Assembly: GCA_030615565.1 (NCBI GenBank)
Contig: JAUWZC010000112.1
Span: 1-7,160 of the forward strand
Length of the DNA: 7,160 nt
Reading direction: 5' to 3'
From: Desulfobacteraceae bacterium
GTDB lineage: Bacteria; Desulfobacterota; DSM-4660; Desulfatiglandales; B25-G16
The position numbers and the translations under genes are program-made. The notes under the pieces were generated by a model, which saw nothing but the letters and a program-made list of their open reading frames with translations, had not been told where the DNA came from and did not search any database. Below are positions 1 through 5,992 of the stretch, piece by piece (positions within the stretch are counted from its first letter, which is position 1; each line of letters starts with the position of its first letter).

Positions 1-863
1 GCCATACCAAAACATGCCCTCAGGAGCCAGACAATTCCCTGATCCACATCAGCGTCTGGCATGATAACGCAATGGTTTTTACCATTCCCGTTAATGGATG
101 AGGTCTTTCCCAGTTTCCCGCACAACTCAAAAAGCTCCCAGCCTGCCTTATTAGATCCAATAAACCCAACCCCCTTTATCTCTGGTTGTAACAATATCTC
201 TTTATTGATATTTCTTCCACCGTGGATAAGGTTTATCACCCCCGGGGGGAAACCTGCCTCTTGTGCCACCCGACATATGGCTTCTGCAGCTACAGGGGCT
301 TGTCTGCTCGGGCTCACAATAACCGTACATCCGGCTGCCATGGCATAGGGAACAAAGGATGACCAGGCATGCATGGGAATATTGCCAGGGGTTATGATGA
401 GAAAAGGGCCCCGTGGTTCCCATATGAGATATTGGTCAATGCCTGTGGCTACTTGGTCCAGATGTTCGTTCTGCTTGGCTAAACCGTACAGGGCGGAACA
501 GGCAGATTCAATGTTTTCAATGACCCTGCTCACAGAACCCTTGGCTTCCTCTATCGTCCTTCCGTGATCCTGGGTCAAGATGCGGCATAGTTTATCATAA
601 TGCTCCATGAACTTTCCCCGCATATTGAAAAGTAGAGTTGCCTTATCTCGCAGGGGGAGGTCCCCCCATTCCTTGAAGGCCCTATGGGCGGCTTCAACAG
701 CAGCACGAGCTTCTTGCATGGTTGCTGTCGGGAATTCCGCAATTACCTCATCTGTCGCGGGATTGGTGTCTTCATTGATTTTAGTAGAGTCTGAATCTAT
801 CCATTCACCATCAATAAAAAACTTTAATCTTCCATAATTGCTCTTAACTTCCGGTAATTTCAT
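1..863 (-). CDS. Aldehyde dehydrogenase, methylmalonate-semialdehyde dehydrogenase-like (CoA-acylating type), N-terminal 287 residues; runs off left edge
   Basis: The frame is open from an ATG at 861-863 to the window edge. AGGGAGG (868-874) lies 4 nt upstream and supports this start. Family members have about 490 residues, so roughly 200, including the catalytic Cys, lie outside. Visible ALDH features are the N-terminal FIDGEW segment (16-21), TPGNIP with the oxyanion Asn161, the Rossmann motif FIGS (234-237), and NGNGKNH (258-264) followed by PDADVD. An Asn where NAD-dependent hydrolytic ALDHs have the general-base Glu, followed by KNH, is the hallmark of the MMSDH/IolA group, which releases acyl-CoA. 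QDHGRTIEEAKGSV (98-111) and VATG (138-141) also resemble that group. The cofactor motif usually read KPSE is SPSR (184-187), a departure. The gene is the last visible in the cluster and sits 332 bp after the regulator, so it may have its own promoter. It probably oxidises a semialdehyde made downstream of the hydroxylase, but the substrate is unknown. Confidence 0.9.
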   Translation of the reverse strand, partial: MKLPEVKSNYGRLKFFIDGEWIDSDSTKINEDTNPATDEVIAEFPTATMQEARAAVEAAHRAFKEWGDLPLRDKATLLFNMRGKFMEHYDKLCRILTQDHGRTIEEAKGSVSRVIENIESACSALYGLAKQNEHLDQVATGIDQYLIWEPRGPFLIITPGNIPMHAWSSFVPYAMAAGCTVIVSPSRQAPVAAEAICRVAQEAGFPPGVINLIHGGRNINKEILLQPEIKGVGFIGSNKAGWELFELCGKLGKTSSINGNGKNHCVIMPDADVDQGIVWLLRACFGM

Positions 864-1195
864 AAAACCTCCCTCATGAATGAAACTCAAATTTAAAGCC
901 CCTAGGCATTTTCCAAAACCAAGCCTGAAAAGTGTAGCCCCTTTGGGGTAGTTTAATCGCAAAAATCCAAAGCACGAAATCCGAAATTCGAAACAATATC
1001 GAATGACAAAAATTCAAAAATAAAAACTTAAATTCAAAAATGAAAATCCAGTCAAATCGTTTTGATCATTTGTTCATTTGAATTTAGAATTTATTTCGAG
1101 TTTCGATATTCTTATTTCGAATTTTTTTAATTTACACAATTTCGGTAAATTATTTGATATCGAGAATTTTTTATCGATATTCCAGTGCTAAAATT
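864..1195. other. 332-bp intergenic region between regulator and aldehyde dehydrogenase; no gene seen
   Basis: I find no credible ORF or RNA gene here. The part next to the dehydrogenase (864-960) holds its Shine-Dalgarno and a short CCCC-TTT-GGGG hairpin (938-948). The middle is the AT-rich inverted repeat described separately. Near the regulator's stop, ATATCGA (1157-1163) and TCGATAT (1174-1180) can pair around a 10-nt loop, but no U-run follows on the minus strand, so I do not call it a terminator. A possible minus-strand promoter reads TTGACT (1050-1055), 17 nt, TTTAAG (1027-1032). In such AT-rich DNA this is weak evidence. Confidence 0.6.
971..1125. repeat. AT-rich imperfect inverted repeat (TTCGAAA/ATATCGAA family)
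   Basis: Two arms are related in inverted orientation. ATTCGAAA at 986-993 matches the reverse complement of 1115-1122, and AATATCGAA at 995-1003 matches the reverse complement of 1102-1110. Beyond these blocks both arms consist of short AAATTCAAA/GAAAT words, so the match is real but interrupted. The words resemble the termini of the four-helix-bundle unit at 5963-6402, which contain AATATCGAATATCGA. I read it as a non-coding dispersed intergenic element. Copy number elsewhere cannot be seen from one window. Confidence 0.55.
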
Positions 1196-1852
1196 CTAAA
1201 GTTGTTCTTCATCAAGCTCTTTATGAACCTCTAATCCCTTTACTATATGCTCCTTTGTTAGTTGTTCAGCCAATACCCTATCCCTTGCCTTAATTGCCTC
1301 CAGAATCTGTCGGTGGTATCTACAGGAAGATATGAGATGTCCTTCTTTAGTAAAGGATCTATAACTGACCCTCTTGATCTGATTATTCAAAGATTGGACC
1401 ATTTTTCTCAACCTTCCGTGTCCTGCTATAATTGTAGTCGTTTCATGAAAAAGATTGTTTAGCTCCTCGTATTTTATAATATCAGGGCTGCTGTCATCAT
1501 TAACGATCATTTCCATCTGTATTACTATTTTCTCCATCTTCTCGATGTCATTATCAGAAATTCTATCAATCGCAAGGGTCACCGCAAGAGTATAAAGGGC
1601 AATCTTTAGGGTATAGATTTCCCAAATGTCATTTTTTGTTACCTCAGATACAAACACTCCTCGCCTCGGTTCTCGTTTTATAAGACCCTCTGCCTCAAGG
1701 ATCTTAAATGCCTCACGGACAGGAGGACGACTTATTCCTAACTGGGAAGAGATTTCTTGTTCTTTAATCCTCTGGCCCTGCCTTAACTTCCCTTTAATAA
1801 TCATATCCTCGAGATACTTGGATGTATGGTCAACAATTGATTTTATCTTCAT
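1196..1852 (-). CDS. GntR-family transcriptional regulator, FadR/FCD subfamily
   Basis: This 218-residue protein has the usual two-domain layout. A winged helix-turn-helix covers about residues 1-70, with recognition-helix region SRPPVREAFKILEAEGLI (41-58) and wing RRGVFVSEV. An all-helical FCD ligand-binding domain covers about 75-210. FCD domains usually bind a metal through Asp-x3-His and two later His, and through it a carboxylate effector. Here His136, His180 (in YHRQILEAI) and His202 (in KEHI) fit, but the Asp position is Asn132. The start ATG has AGGGGG (1858-1863) 5 nt upstream. Only 28 bp separate it from the stop of the molybdopterin subunit, so it is probably co-transcribed with the hydroxylase genes and likely controls them. 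Such regulators are mostly repressors released by a pathway carboxylate. The effector here is unknown. Confidence 0.92.
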   Translation of the reverse strand: MKIKSIVDHTSKYLEDMIIKGKLRQGQRIKEQEISSQLGISRPPVREAFKILEAEGLIKREPRRGVFVSEVTKNDIWEIYTLKIALYTLAVTLAIDRISDNDIEKMEKIVIQMEMIVNDDSSPDIIKYEELNNLFHETTTIIAGHGRLRKMVQSLNNQIKRVSYRSFTKEGHLISSCRYHRQILEAIKARDRVLAEQLTKEHIVKGLEVHKELDEEQL

Positions 1853-1880
1853 ATCATCCCCCTAAAACTCACAGGGTTTA

Positions 1881-4124
1881 TCAAATTCCTTTGCCCAGTA
1901 TCTTCATGACTCGCTCCAGTTTTGCAGGAAGATCTATAATCTTAATATTTAAGGCCTGGTTTATGGCATTGATAATCGCTGGTGCTGTGGGAATAAGGGC
2001 AGGCTCTCCCACACCCTTTGCACCAAACGGGCCACTTGGTTCCTGGTCTTCCACGATAATCACCTCCACTGGCGGTACATCCATACTTGTGGGATAAAGA
2101 TAATCAGTGAAAGATTTGGTTTTCCCTGGATTGAATTCTTCCATGAGGGCGTAACCTATACCCATAGCTACACCACCGATTATTTGTCCCTCTACATTTG
2201 CTGGGTTAATGGCCTGACCAACGTCAACAGCAGCAATAACATGCTTTACAGAGACCTCCCCAGTTCCGGTATCCACCTCAACTTCTACATAATAAGTGCC
2301 AAAGGTATAGGTGGCATAAGGAATTCCCTGGCCAGTTTCCTTATCCAGTAAGGTAATAGGAGGGTCGAAACGGCCTTCTCCTATAGCTATTTGACCTTTT
2401 CGATTTATTTTTTTAGCCAATTCTTTTAAAGTTATGACCTTATTGCTTCCTTTGAATTTCCCCCATTCATAGGTTAAAGTTCCCGGGGAGACCTTGAGTT
2501 GGCGGGATGCCTCCTCTGTTAATTTCTGGATAAGATTCTCGGCTGCTGACTTCACAGCATTTCCAGAGATATAGGTCTGCCGGCTGGCTGAAGTCGCCCC
2601 GGCATCGTTAGTTAGACTAGTGTCTGCTCGAATAAGGCCCAAACTCTTATCAGAAACCTGTAATGCCTCAGCAGCGATCTGGGTTAAGACCGTGTCAGAA
2701 CCCTGTCCAATATCGGCTGCCCCTGTATACAACGTTATCTGGCCCTTATCATCCATATCTATCTTGGCAGTTGATGGATTAGGCAATCCTGTGTTTCCGA
2801 TACCATACCAAAATGAGGCAATGCCCCACCCCCTCTTTATCCACGGCTTTAGTGTTATATCCTTGTTTTTTAAGTTCTTCTCTCTTTTTTCCTTAGCATC
2901 CTTAACCTTCTTTAAGGTCTCTCTAATTCCAACGCTTGCATTTAATACCTGGCCTGTAGTTGTAGTAGATCCTGGCTTCAAGGCATTTATCATGCGGATC
3001 TCGAAAGGATCAATACCCAGAGCCTTGGCCAAGGAATCCATCTGGCCCTCATGGGCAAAACCTACCTGAGGGACACCAAATCCCCTCATCGCCCCAGCCC
3101 ATATTTTGTTGGTATAATAGACATCCCCATGGATCTTAACATTAGGGATTTCATACGGCCCGGCTGCATGAGCCGCAGCCCTGGATAGGACAGCCAATCC
3201 ATAAGAGGCATAGGCACCAGTATCAAGTGCAAATTTAACTTCAACAGCCGTAATCCGGCCGTTATTCCTGGCCCCTGTTTTATAATGCATTACCAAGGCA
3301 TGCCGTTTGGCCGCTGATTGCATGGTTTCTTCCAGTGTATAGCGTAACTTTACCGGCCTTTTTAGGTGTTGAACAGCCAGGGCAATCAGGGCCTGAACGG
3401 ATATATCAAGCTTTCCCCCAAATCCTGCGCCTGTAGTTGTCTGGACTATCCTGATCTGATCGACATCTAAGCCAAGGGCCGCGGCCACGTCACGCTGATC
3501 ATAGTGAGGATTCTGGGTGGAGACATAAATAACAATCCTCCCTTTCTCATCAAATTTACCCACACCTGTCTCTGTCTCCAGATAACCATGGGCAGCCATA
3601 GATGTAGTATATGTTTCCTCTATAATTATATCTGCTTCAGCAAAGCCTTTCTCAACATCACCCTTAATGATATCCCGAGAGAAGAGTAGGTTGCCACCTT
3701 CGTGAATGGGCTCGGTAGTACATCTTTTGGCCTCTTCAATGGTGAAAAAAGGGGAAAGATCCTCATATTCCACCTTAACCGCCCTAACAGCCCCCACTGC
3801 AATGGATTCGGTTTCAGCGGCTACCAGAGCGATGGGATCGCCCACATACCTCACCTTTCTTTCTACCAAGATTTCCTGGTCCTTGTTAATGATGCCATAC
3901 CGGTTAGGGCCTTTGATATCCTTAGAGGTAAATATCTTGATGACACCTGGGATGGGCTCAGCCACTGAGGTATCAATTTTTTGGATTATGGCATGGGGAC
4001 GAGTACTTCTTACGACTTTCAAATGGATGATACCATCTACCTTAATATCATCTGCATAGGTTGCCTTCCCAAGAACAGCTTCTTTAGCCCCGCGTCTTTC
4101 AATACTCTTGCCCACTGTCCTCAT
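1881..4124 (-). CDS. Xanthine dehydrogenase family large subunit (molybdopterin cytosine dinucleotide-type Mo hydroxylase, CoxL/XdhA-like)
   Basis: As called from ATG 4122-4124 it has 747 residues and begins MRTVGKSIERRGA, as this family usually does. A TTG start at 4149-4151 would add nine residues but lacks a ribosome site, whereas GAGGGG (4134-4139) sits 9 nt before the ATG. Residues about 15-120 form the a/b hammerhead domain; the Mo-cofactor domains follow. Visible motifs are GAGFGGK (232-238), AMRGFG (345-350), GAADIGQGSDT (468-478), ASRQTYISGNA (513-523), NPANVEGQ (640-647) and GAKGVGEP (701-708), whose Glu707 matches the catalytic Glu1261 of bovine XDH. The aromatic sandwich is kept (Phe349, Phe438) and so is the Arg880 equivalent (Arg315), but the Glu802 equivalent is Leu239. 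The CO dehydrogenase Cys loop is absent. It should hydroxylate an N-heterocycle, aromatic or aldehyde with water as oxygen donor. The exact substrate is not readable. Confidence 0.95.
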   Translation of the reverse strand: MRTVGKSIERRGAKEAVLGKATYADDIKVDGIIHLKVVRSTRPHAIIQKIDTSVAEPIPGVIKIFTSKDIKGPNRYGIINKDQEILVERKVRYVGDPIALVAAETESIAVGAVRAVKVEYEDLSPFFTIEEAKRCTTEPIHEGGNLLFSRDIIKGDVEKGFAEADIIIEETYTTSMAAHGYLETETGVGKFDEKGRIVIYVSTQNPHYDQRDVAAALGLDVDQIRIVQTTTGAGFGGKLDISVQALIALAVQHLKRPVKLRYTLEETMQSAAKRHALVMHYKTGARNNGRITAVEVKFALDTGAYASYGLAVLSRAAAHAAGPYEIPNVKIHGDVYYTNKIWAGAMRGFGVPQVGFAHEGQMDSLAKALGIDPFEIRMINALKPGSTTTTGQVLNASVGIRETLKKVKDAKEKREKNLKNKDITLKPWIKRGWGIASFWYGIGNTGLPNPSTAKIDMDDKGQITLYTGAADIGQGSDTVLTQIAAEALQVSDKSLGLIRADTSLTNDAGATSASRQTYISGNAVKSAAENLIQKLTEEASRQLKVSPGTLTYEWGKFKGSNKVITLKELAKKINRKGQIAIGEGRFDPPITLLDKETGQGIPYATYTFGTYYVEVEVDTGTGEVSVKHVIAAVDVGQAINPANVEGQIIGGVAMGIGYALMEEFNPGKTKSFTDYLYPTSMDVPPVEVIIVEDQEPSGPFGAKGVGEPALIPTAPAIINAINQALNIKIIDLPAKLERVMKILGKGI

Positions 4125-4133
4125 TATATTTAT

Positions 4134-4139
4134 CCCCTC
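4134..4139 (-). promoter_or_regulatory. Ribosome binding site that decides the start of the molybdopterin subunit
   Basis: GAGGGG on the minus strand lies 9 nt before ATG 4122-4124. It falls inside the longer open frame that begins with TTG at 4149-4151, so using that TTG would mean translating through a good Shine-Dalgarno. The protein from the ATG also matches the usual family N-terminus. Confidence 0.7.
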
Positions 4140-4163
4140 GAACATGCCCAATAAGACATGTAA

Positions 4164-4345
4164 AATCCTAAATCCTAATTCCTAAACTCTAAACAATTTC
4201 TAAATCCAAAAATCTAATCACCAAAACGTCTTTCTTCTTTAATTCCTACATTCCTAATTCACAATCTCTAAAAAATCATACTATTTTGAATTTTTTATTT
4301 TGGTCATTTGGATTTGTTTAGTATTTCGGATTTAGAGTTTAGTAT
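4164..4345. repeat. AT-rich imperfect inverted repeat (CTAAACTCTAAA family) between FAD and molybdopterin subunit genes
   Basis: The left arm (about 4164-4227) and right arm (about 4284-4345) are inverted copies. CTAAACTCTAAA at 4182-4193 exactly matches the reverse complement of 4331-4342, and ACCAAAA at 4220-4226 matches the reverse complement of 4298-4304. In between, both arms carry AAATCC and CTAAA words with indels. The centre (4228-4283) has no obvious symmetry. It fills most of the 294-bp gap between two subunits that normally sit close together, so it looks inserted. I see no ORF in it. Confidence 0.6.
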
Positions 4346-4364
4346 TTTTAAGACCATAGCTATT

Positions 4365-4381
4365 TAGTAATTAAATTACTA
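4365..4381. other. Perfect 17-bp palindrome, possible operator
   Basis: TAGTAATT-A-AATTACTA is a perfect dyad of two 8-bp halves around one base, just after the FAD-subunit gene and before the molybdopterin-subunit gene. GntR proteins bind dyads, so a regulator site is possible. The DNA here is very AT-rich and the dyad is not repeated at another start in this window. Confidence 0.25.
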
Positions 4382-4398
4382 TTTACTCATAGTTTTCT

Positions 4399-4410
4399 AC
4401 AATTAATTGT
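4399..4410. other. Perfect 12-bp palindrome ACAATTAATTGT, possible operator
   Basis: ACAATTAATTGT is self-complementary and lies 8 bp beyond the FAD-subunit stop, 17 bp from the other palindrome. Its ACAAT/ATTGT halves resemble the TTGT/ACAA halves of some FadR-type GntR operators. No second copy is visible upstream of the cluster, because the cluster's true promoter is outside the window. Confidence 0.25.
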
Positions 4411-4418
4411 TAGTTACT

Positions 4419-5288
4419 TCATATCTTTTCTATGGCATCTTTAATAGCCCTGATAACCAAACCTTTAAGTGCCGGCTTCTTATACTCAGGTATCCACTGG
4501 ATATCAGTCTCATCGATCGCCTTTATGGATACCTCTTCCGCTGCTAACTCAATGCTCTTATCGCTTGCCCTTTCGCCTTCCAGGATCTTTTCTGCCTCTC
4601 GAATCCTTACCGGTGTTGGAGTAACTGATCCGGGAGAAATCCGTGCCTCAAGGATATGTTCCCTATTCTCATCCATGAAAAGAATCACGGCTATACTCAT
4701 CTGGGCAATATCCATGGCCCTTCTCCTGGTAACCCGTTGAAAAGAAAAAGGGGTATCCTCAGGCAACTTCTCCACCTCAATCTCAGCAATCAATTCATCC
4801 CTGGCCAGGATGGTTTTATGTGGTTCGAGGAAAAAATTGGCCACTGGAACCCACCGCTCCCCATCTCGGCTTATGATCTTAAGCCGGGAATTCAGGACCA
4901 TAAGGGCTGGTACTGTATCTGCTGCTGGTGATGCATTGCCAATATTGCCGCCTATTGTTCCCTGGTTGCGAATTTGAGGTGAACCGATTACACCAGCACC
5001 CCGGGAAAGCACAGGTGCATATGTGTTTAAAATATTAGATGTAACTAATTCTGTATGTGTAACTGTAGGGCCAATGGAGATTTTATCTTTGTGGACTTCT
5101 ATCTTTTTAAATCCTGTAATGTCCATGAGATCAACAATGTAGTTCACTTTGACCTCTCCACTCCCTAATTTGACCATCAAATCTGTGCCACCTGCAATCA
5201 CCTTTGATTTATCCCCATACCGAGAGAGGAAATCCGCTGTATCTATTAGGTTATTAAAGGATAAGAAATCAAATTCTGGCAAAATCAT
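4419..5288 (-). CDS. FAD-binding subunit of xanthine dehydrogenase family enzyme (CoxM-like)
   Basis: The 289-residue length is normal for the family. The N-terminal FAD-binding domain carries both flavin motifs: AGGTDL (32-37), and TIGGNIGNASPAADT (111-125) preceded by IGSPQIRNQG. The C-terminal half (about 180-289) matches the CO-dehydrogenase flavoprotein C-terminal domain. The subunit passes electrons from the two [2Fe-2S] clusters to a soluble acceptor, usually NAD+ or a quinone/ferredoxin-linked partner; the acceptor is unknown here. It contains no cysteine, so the extra [4Fe-4S] insertion of 4-hydroxybenzoyl-CoA reductase is absent. Start ATG 5286-5288 has a modest AAGGA about 10 nt upstream. 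It follows the iron-sulfur gene by 84 bp and precedes the large-subunit gene by 294 bp; both gaps are filled by repeats. Confidence 0.94.
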   Translation of the reverse strand: MILPEFDFLSFNNLIDTADFLSRYGDKSKVIAGGTDLMVKLGSGEVKVNYIVDLMDITGFKKIEVHKDKISIGPTVTHTELVTSNILNTYAPVLSRGAGVIGSPQIRNQGTIGGNIGNASPAADTVPALMVLNSRLKIISRDGERWVPVANFFLEPHKTILARDELIAEIEVEKLPEDTPFSFQRVTRRRAMDIAQMSIAVILFMDENREHILEARISPGSVTPTPVRIREAEKILEGERASDKSIELAAEEVSIKAIDETDIQWIPEYKKPALKGLVIRAIKDAIEKI

Positions 5289-5311
5289 GGCTTATTTTTC
5301 CTTAACTATTT

Positions 5312-5404
5312 GGCCGCGGATTTACGCTGATTACCGCTGATATTTTTTCTTTTATTATCTTTGTATTTAAACCTATCTGTGTTTATCTGTGTAAATCTGT
5401 GGCT
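5312..5404. repeat. Inverted pair of 10-bp-periodic arms (ATCTGTGTAA-type repeat)
   Basis: The right arm (5375-5404) is three 10-bp units: ATCTGTGTTT, ATCTGTGTAA, ATCTGTGGCT. The left arm (5312-5341), read on the minus strand, is ATCAGCGGTA, ATCAGCGTAA, ATCCGCGGCC. The arms are therefore 30-bp inverted copies, 33 bp apart, with most differences being C/T or A/T changes. The right arm overlaps the end of the iron-sulfur subunit gene and gives its last ten codons and stop. Repeats built of AATCTGTG/AATCCGCG words are, as I recall, widespread between genes in some Desulfobacterota and Bacteroidota genomes; I could not check this. Confidence 0.7.
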
Positions 5405-5882
5405 CAATAGTTACATTTCTCTTTTTAAATGCTGCCTCAGCCGCTTCTACAATCTGCTGATAACCTGTGCATCTACAAAGATTACCAGAAATCGCCTTTT
5501 TGATCTCTCCCTGACCGGCACCAGGATGTTCATTATATAGCTGCTTTAATGACATCAACATTCCAGGGGTGCAAAACCCGCACTGGACAGCTCCTTTTTC
5601 TACAAATGCCTCTTGTAATGAATGAAGCGATGACTCTGTACCCAGATCTTCAATAGTTTGAATGGTTTTTCCGTGAATCTGAGGTGCGAGGACAAGACAT
5701 GAATTAATGGCCTTTCCATTTATCAAGACAGTGCAGGCACCACACTCCCCTGCCTCACATCCCTTTTTGGTTCCAGTAAGGCCAAAATGATCCCTCAATA
5801 ACTCGAGCAAAGAGATATTGGGCGGAATCTCCATGGTCATCTTTTTCTCGTTAAGAACGAAGGTGATTTTTATATTTTTCAT
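5373..5882 (-). CDS. [2Fe-2S] subunit of xanthine dehydrogenase family enzyme (CoxS-like)
   Basis: As called from ATG 5880-5882 it has 169 residues. A GTG at 5913-5915 would add eleven (MRGRVNKGYFQ), but the family begins close to the first beta strand, so I prefer the ATG even though its AAAGG is weak and 10 nt away. The N-terminal ferredoxin fold has Cys42, Cys47, Cys50 and Cys62 (C-x4-C-x2-C-x11-C). The C-terminal helical domain has Cys101, Cys104, Cys136 and Cys138 (C-x2-C-x31-C-x-C), with the usual QCGFCTPGM and GNLCRCTGY contexts. All eight ligands are intact. The two clusters carry electrons from Mo to FAD. The domain proper ends near AEAAFKKRN; the tail EPQIYTDKHR is encoded by an intergenic repeat. 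It is the first hydroxylase gene in transcription order. Confidence 0.94.
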   Translation of the reverse strand: MKNIKITFVLNEKKMTMEIPPNISLLELLRDHFGLTGTKKGCEAGECGACTVLINGKAINSCLVLAPQIHGKTIQTIEDLGTESSLHSLQEAFVEKGAVQCGFCTPGMLMSLKQLYNEHPGAGQGEIKKAISGNLCRCTGYQQIVEAAEAAFKKRNVTIEPQIYTDKHR

Positions 5883-5962
5883 CTGAAAATAGCCTTTGTT
5901 CACCCTCCCCCTCACCTCATAAGAGCTAACTTAAGAGGCTAATTCAATTTAAAAGTGTATTG
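5883..5962. other. Leader between four-helix-bundle unit and iron-sulfur subunit gene
   Basis: This 80-bp stretch holds a pyrimidine-rich tract on the plus strand (5901-5918), so the mRNA has a G-rich AGGGGGAGGG leader just before the start region, and AT-rich sequence up to the inverted-repeat arm. I see no clear promoter or terminator. Confidence 0.4.
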
Positions 5963-5986
5963 AATATCGAATATCGAACAAGGAAT
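5963..5986 (+). repeat. Terminal inverted repeat, left arm (24 bp)
   Basis: It begins AATATCGAATATCGA and ends ACAAGGAAT. It is the exact reverse complement of 6379-6402, and the match stops at the next base outward. It lies just beyond the stop codon of the enclosed gene. Confidence 0.9.
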
Positions 5987-5992
5987 TTCGAA

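Noticed and set aside
1027..1055. Sigma70-type promoter TTGACT-17-TTTAAG for the aldehyde dehydrogenase
   Set aside because: Spacing is ideal but the -10 match is weak and the region is an AT-rich repeat where such matches arise by chance; kept only as a note in the intergenic entry.
1157..1180. Rho-independent terminator after the regulator
   Set aside because: The 7-bp stem is all but AT and no U-run follows on the transcribed strand.
864..1195. CRISPR-like or tandem array in the AT-rich gap
   Set aside because: No regularly spaced identical repeats; only short AT-rich words with inverted symmetry.
2620..3069. Plus-strand ORF of 149 codons
   Set aside because: It is a shadow of the molybdopterin-subunit gene, whose conserved motifs run straight through on the other strand.
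4125..4151. Longer start of the molybdopterin subunit at TTG 4149-4151
   Set aside because: It lacks a ribosome site, would translate through a strong GAGGGG site, and adds residues not typical of the family.
4419..5288. 4-hydroxybenzoyl-CoA reductase flavin subunit
   Set aside because: That subunit carries a Cys-rich [4Fe-4S] insertion; this protein has no cysteine and normal length.
1881..5882. Aerobic-type carbon monoxide dehydrogenase (CoxSML)
   Set aside because: The large subunit has WAGAMRGFGVPQ where CO dehydrogenase has the Cys-containing active-site loop. General family similarity alone does not support CO oxidation.
5883..5915. Longer start of the iron-sulfur subunit at GTG 5913-5915
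   Set aside because: The extra MRGRVNKGYFQ precedes the normal family start and is read from a G-rich leader. It is not fully excluded, because the ATG's ribosome site is weak.
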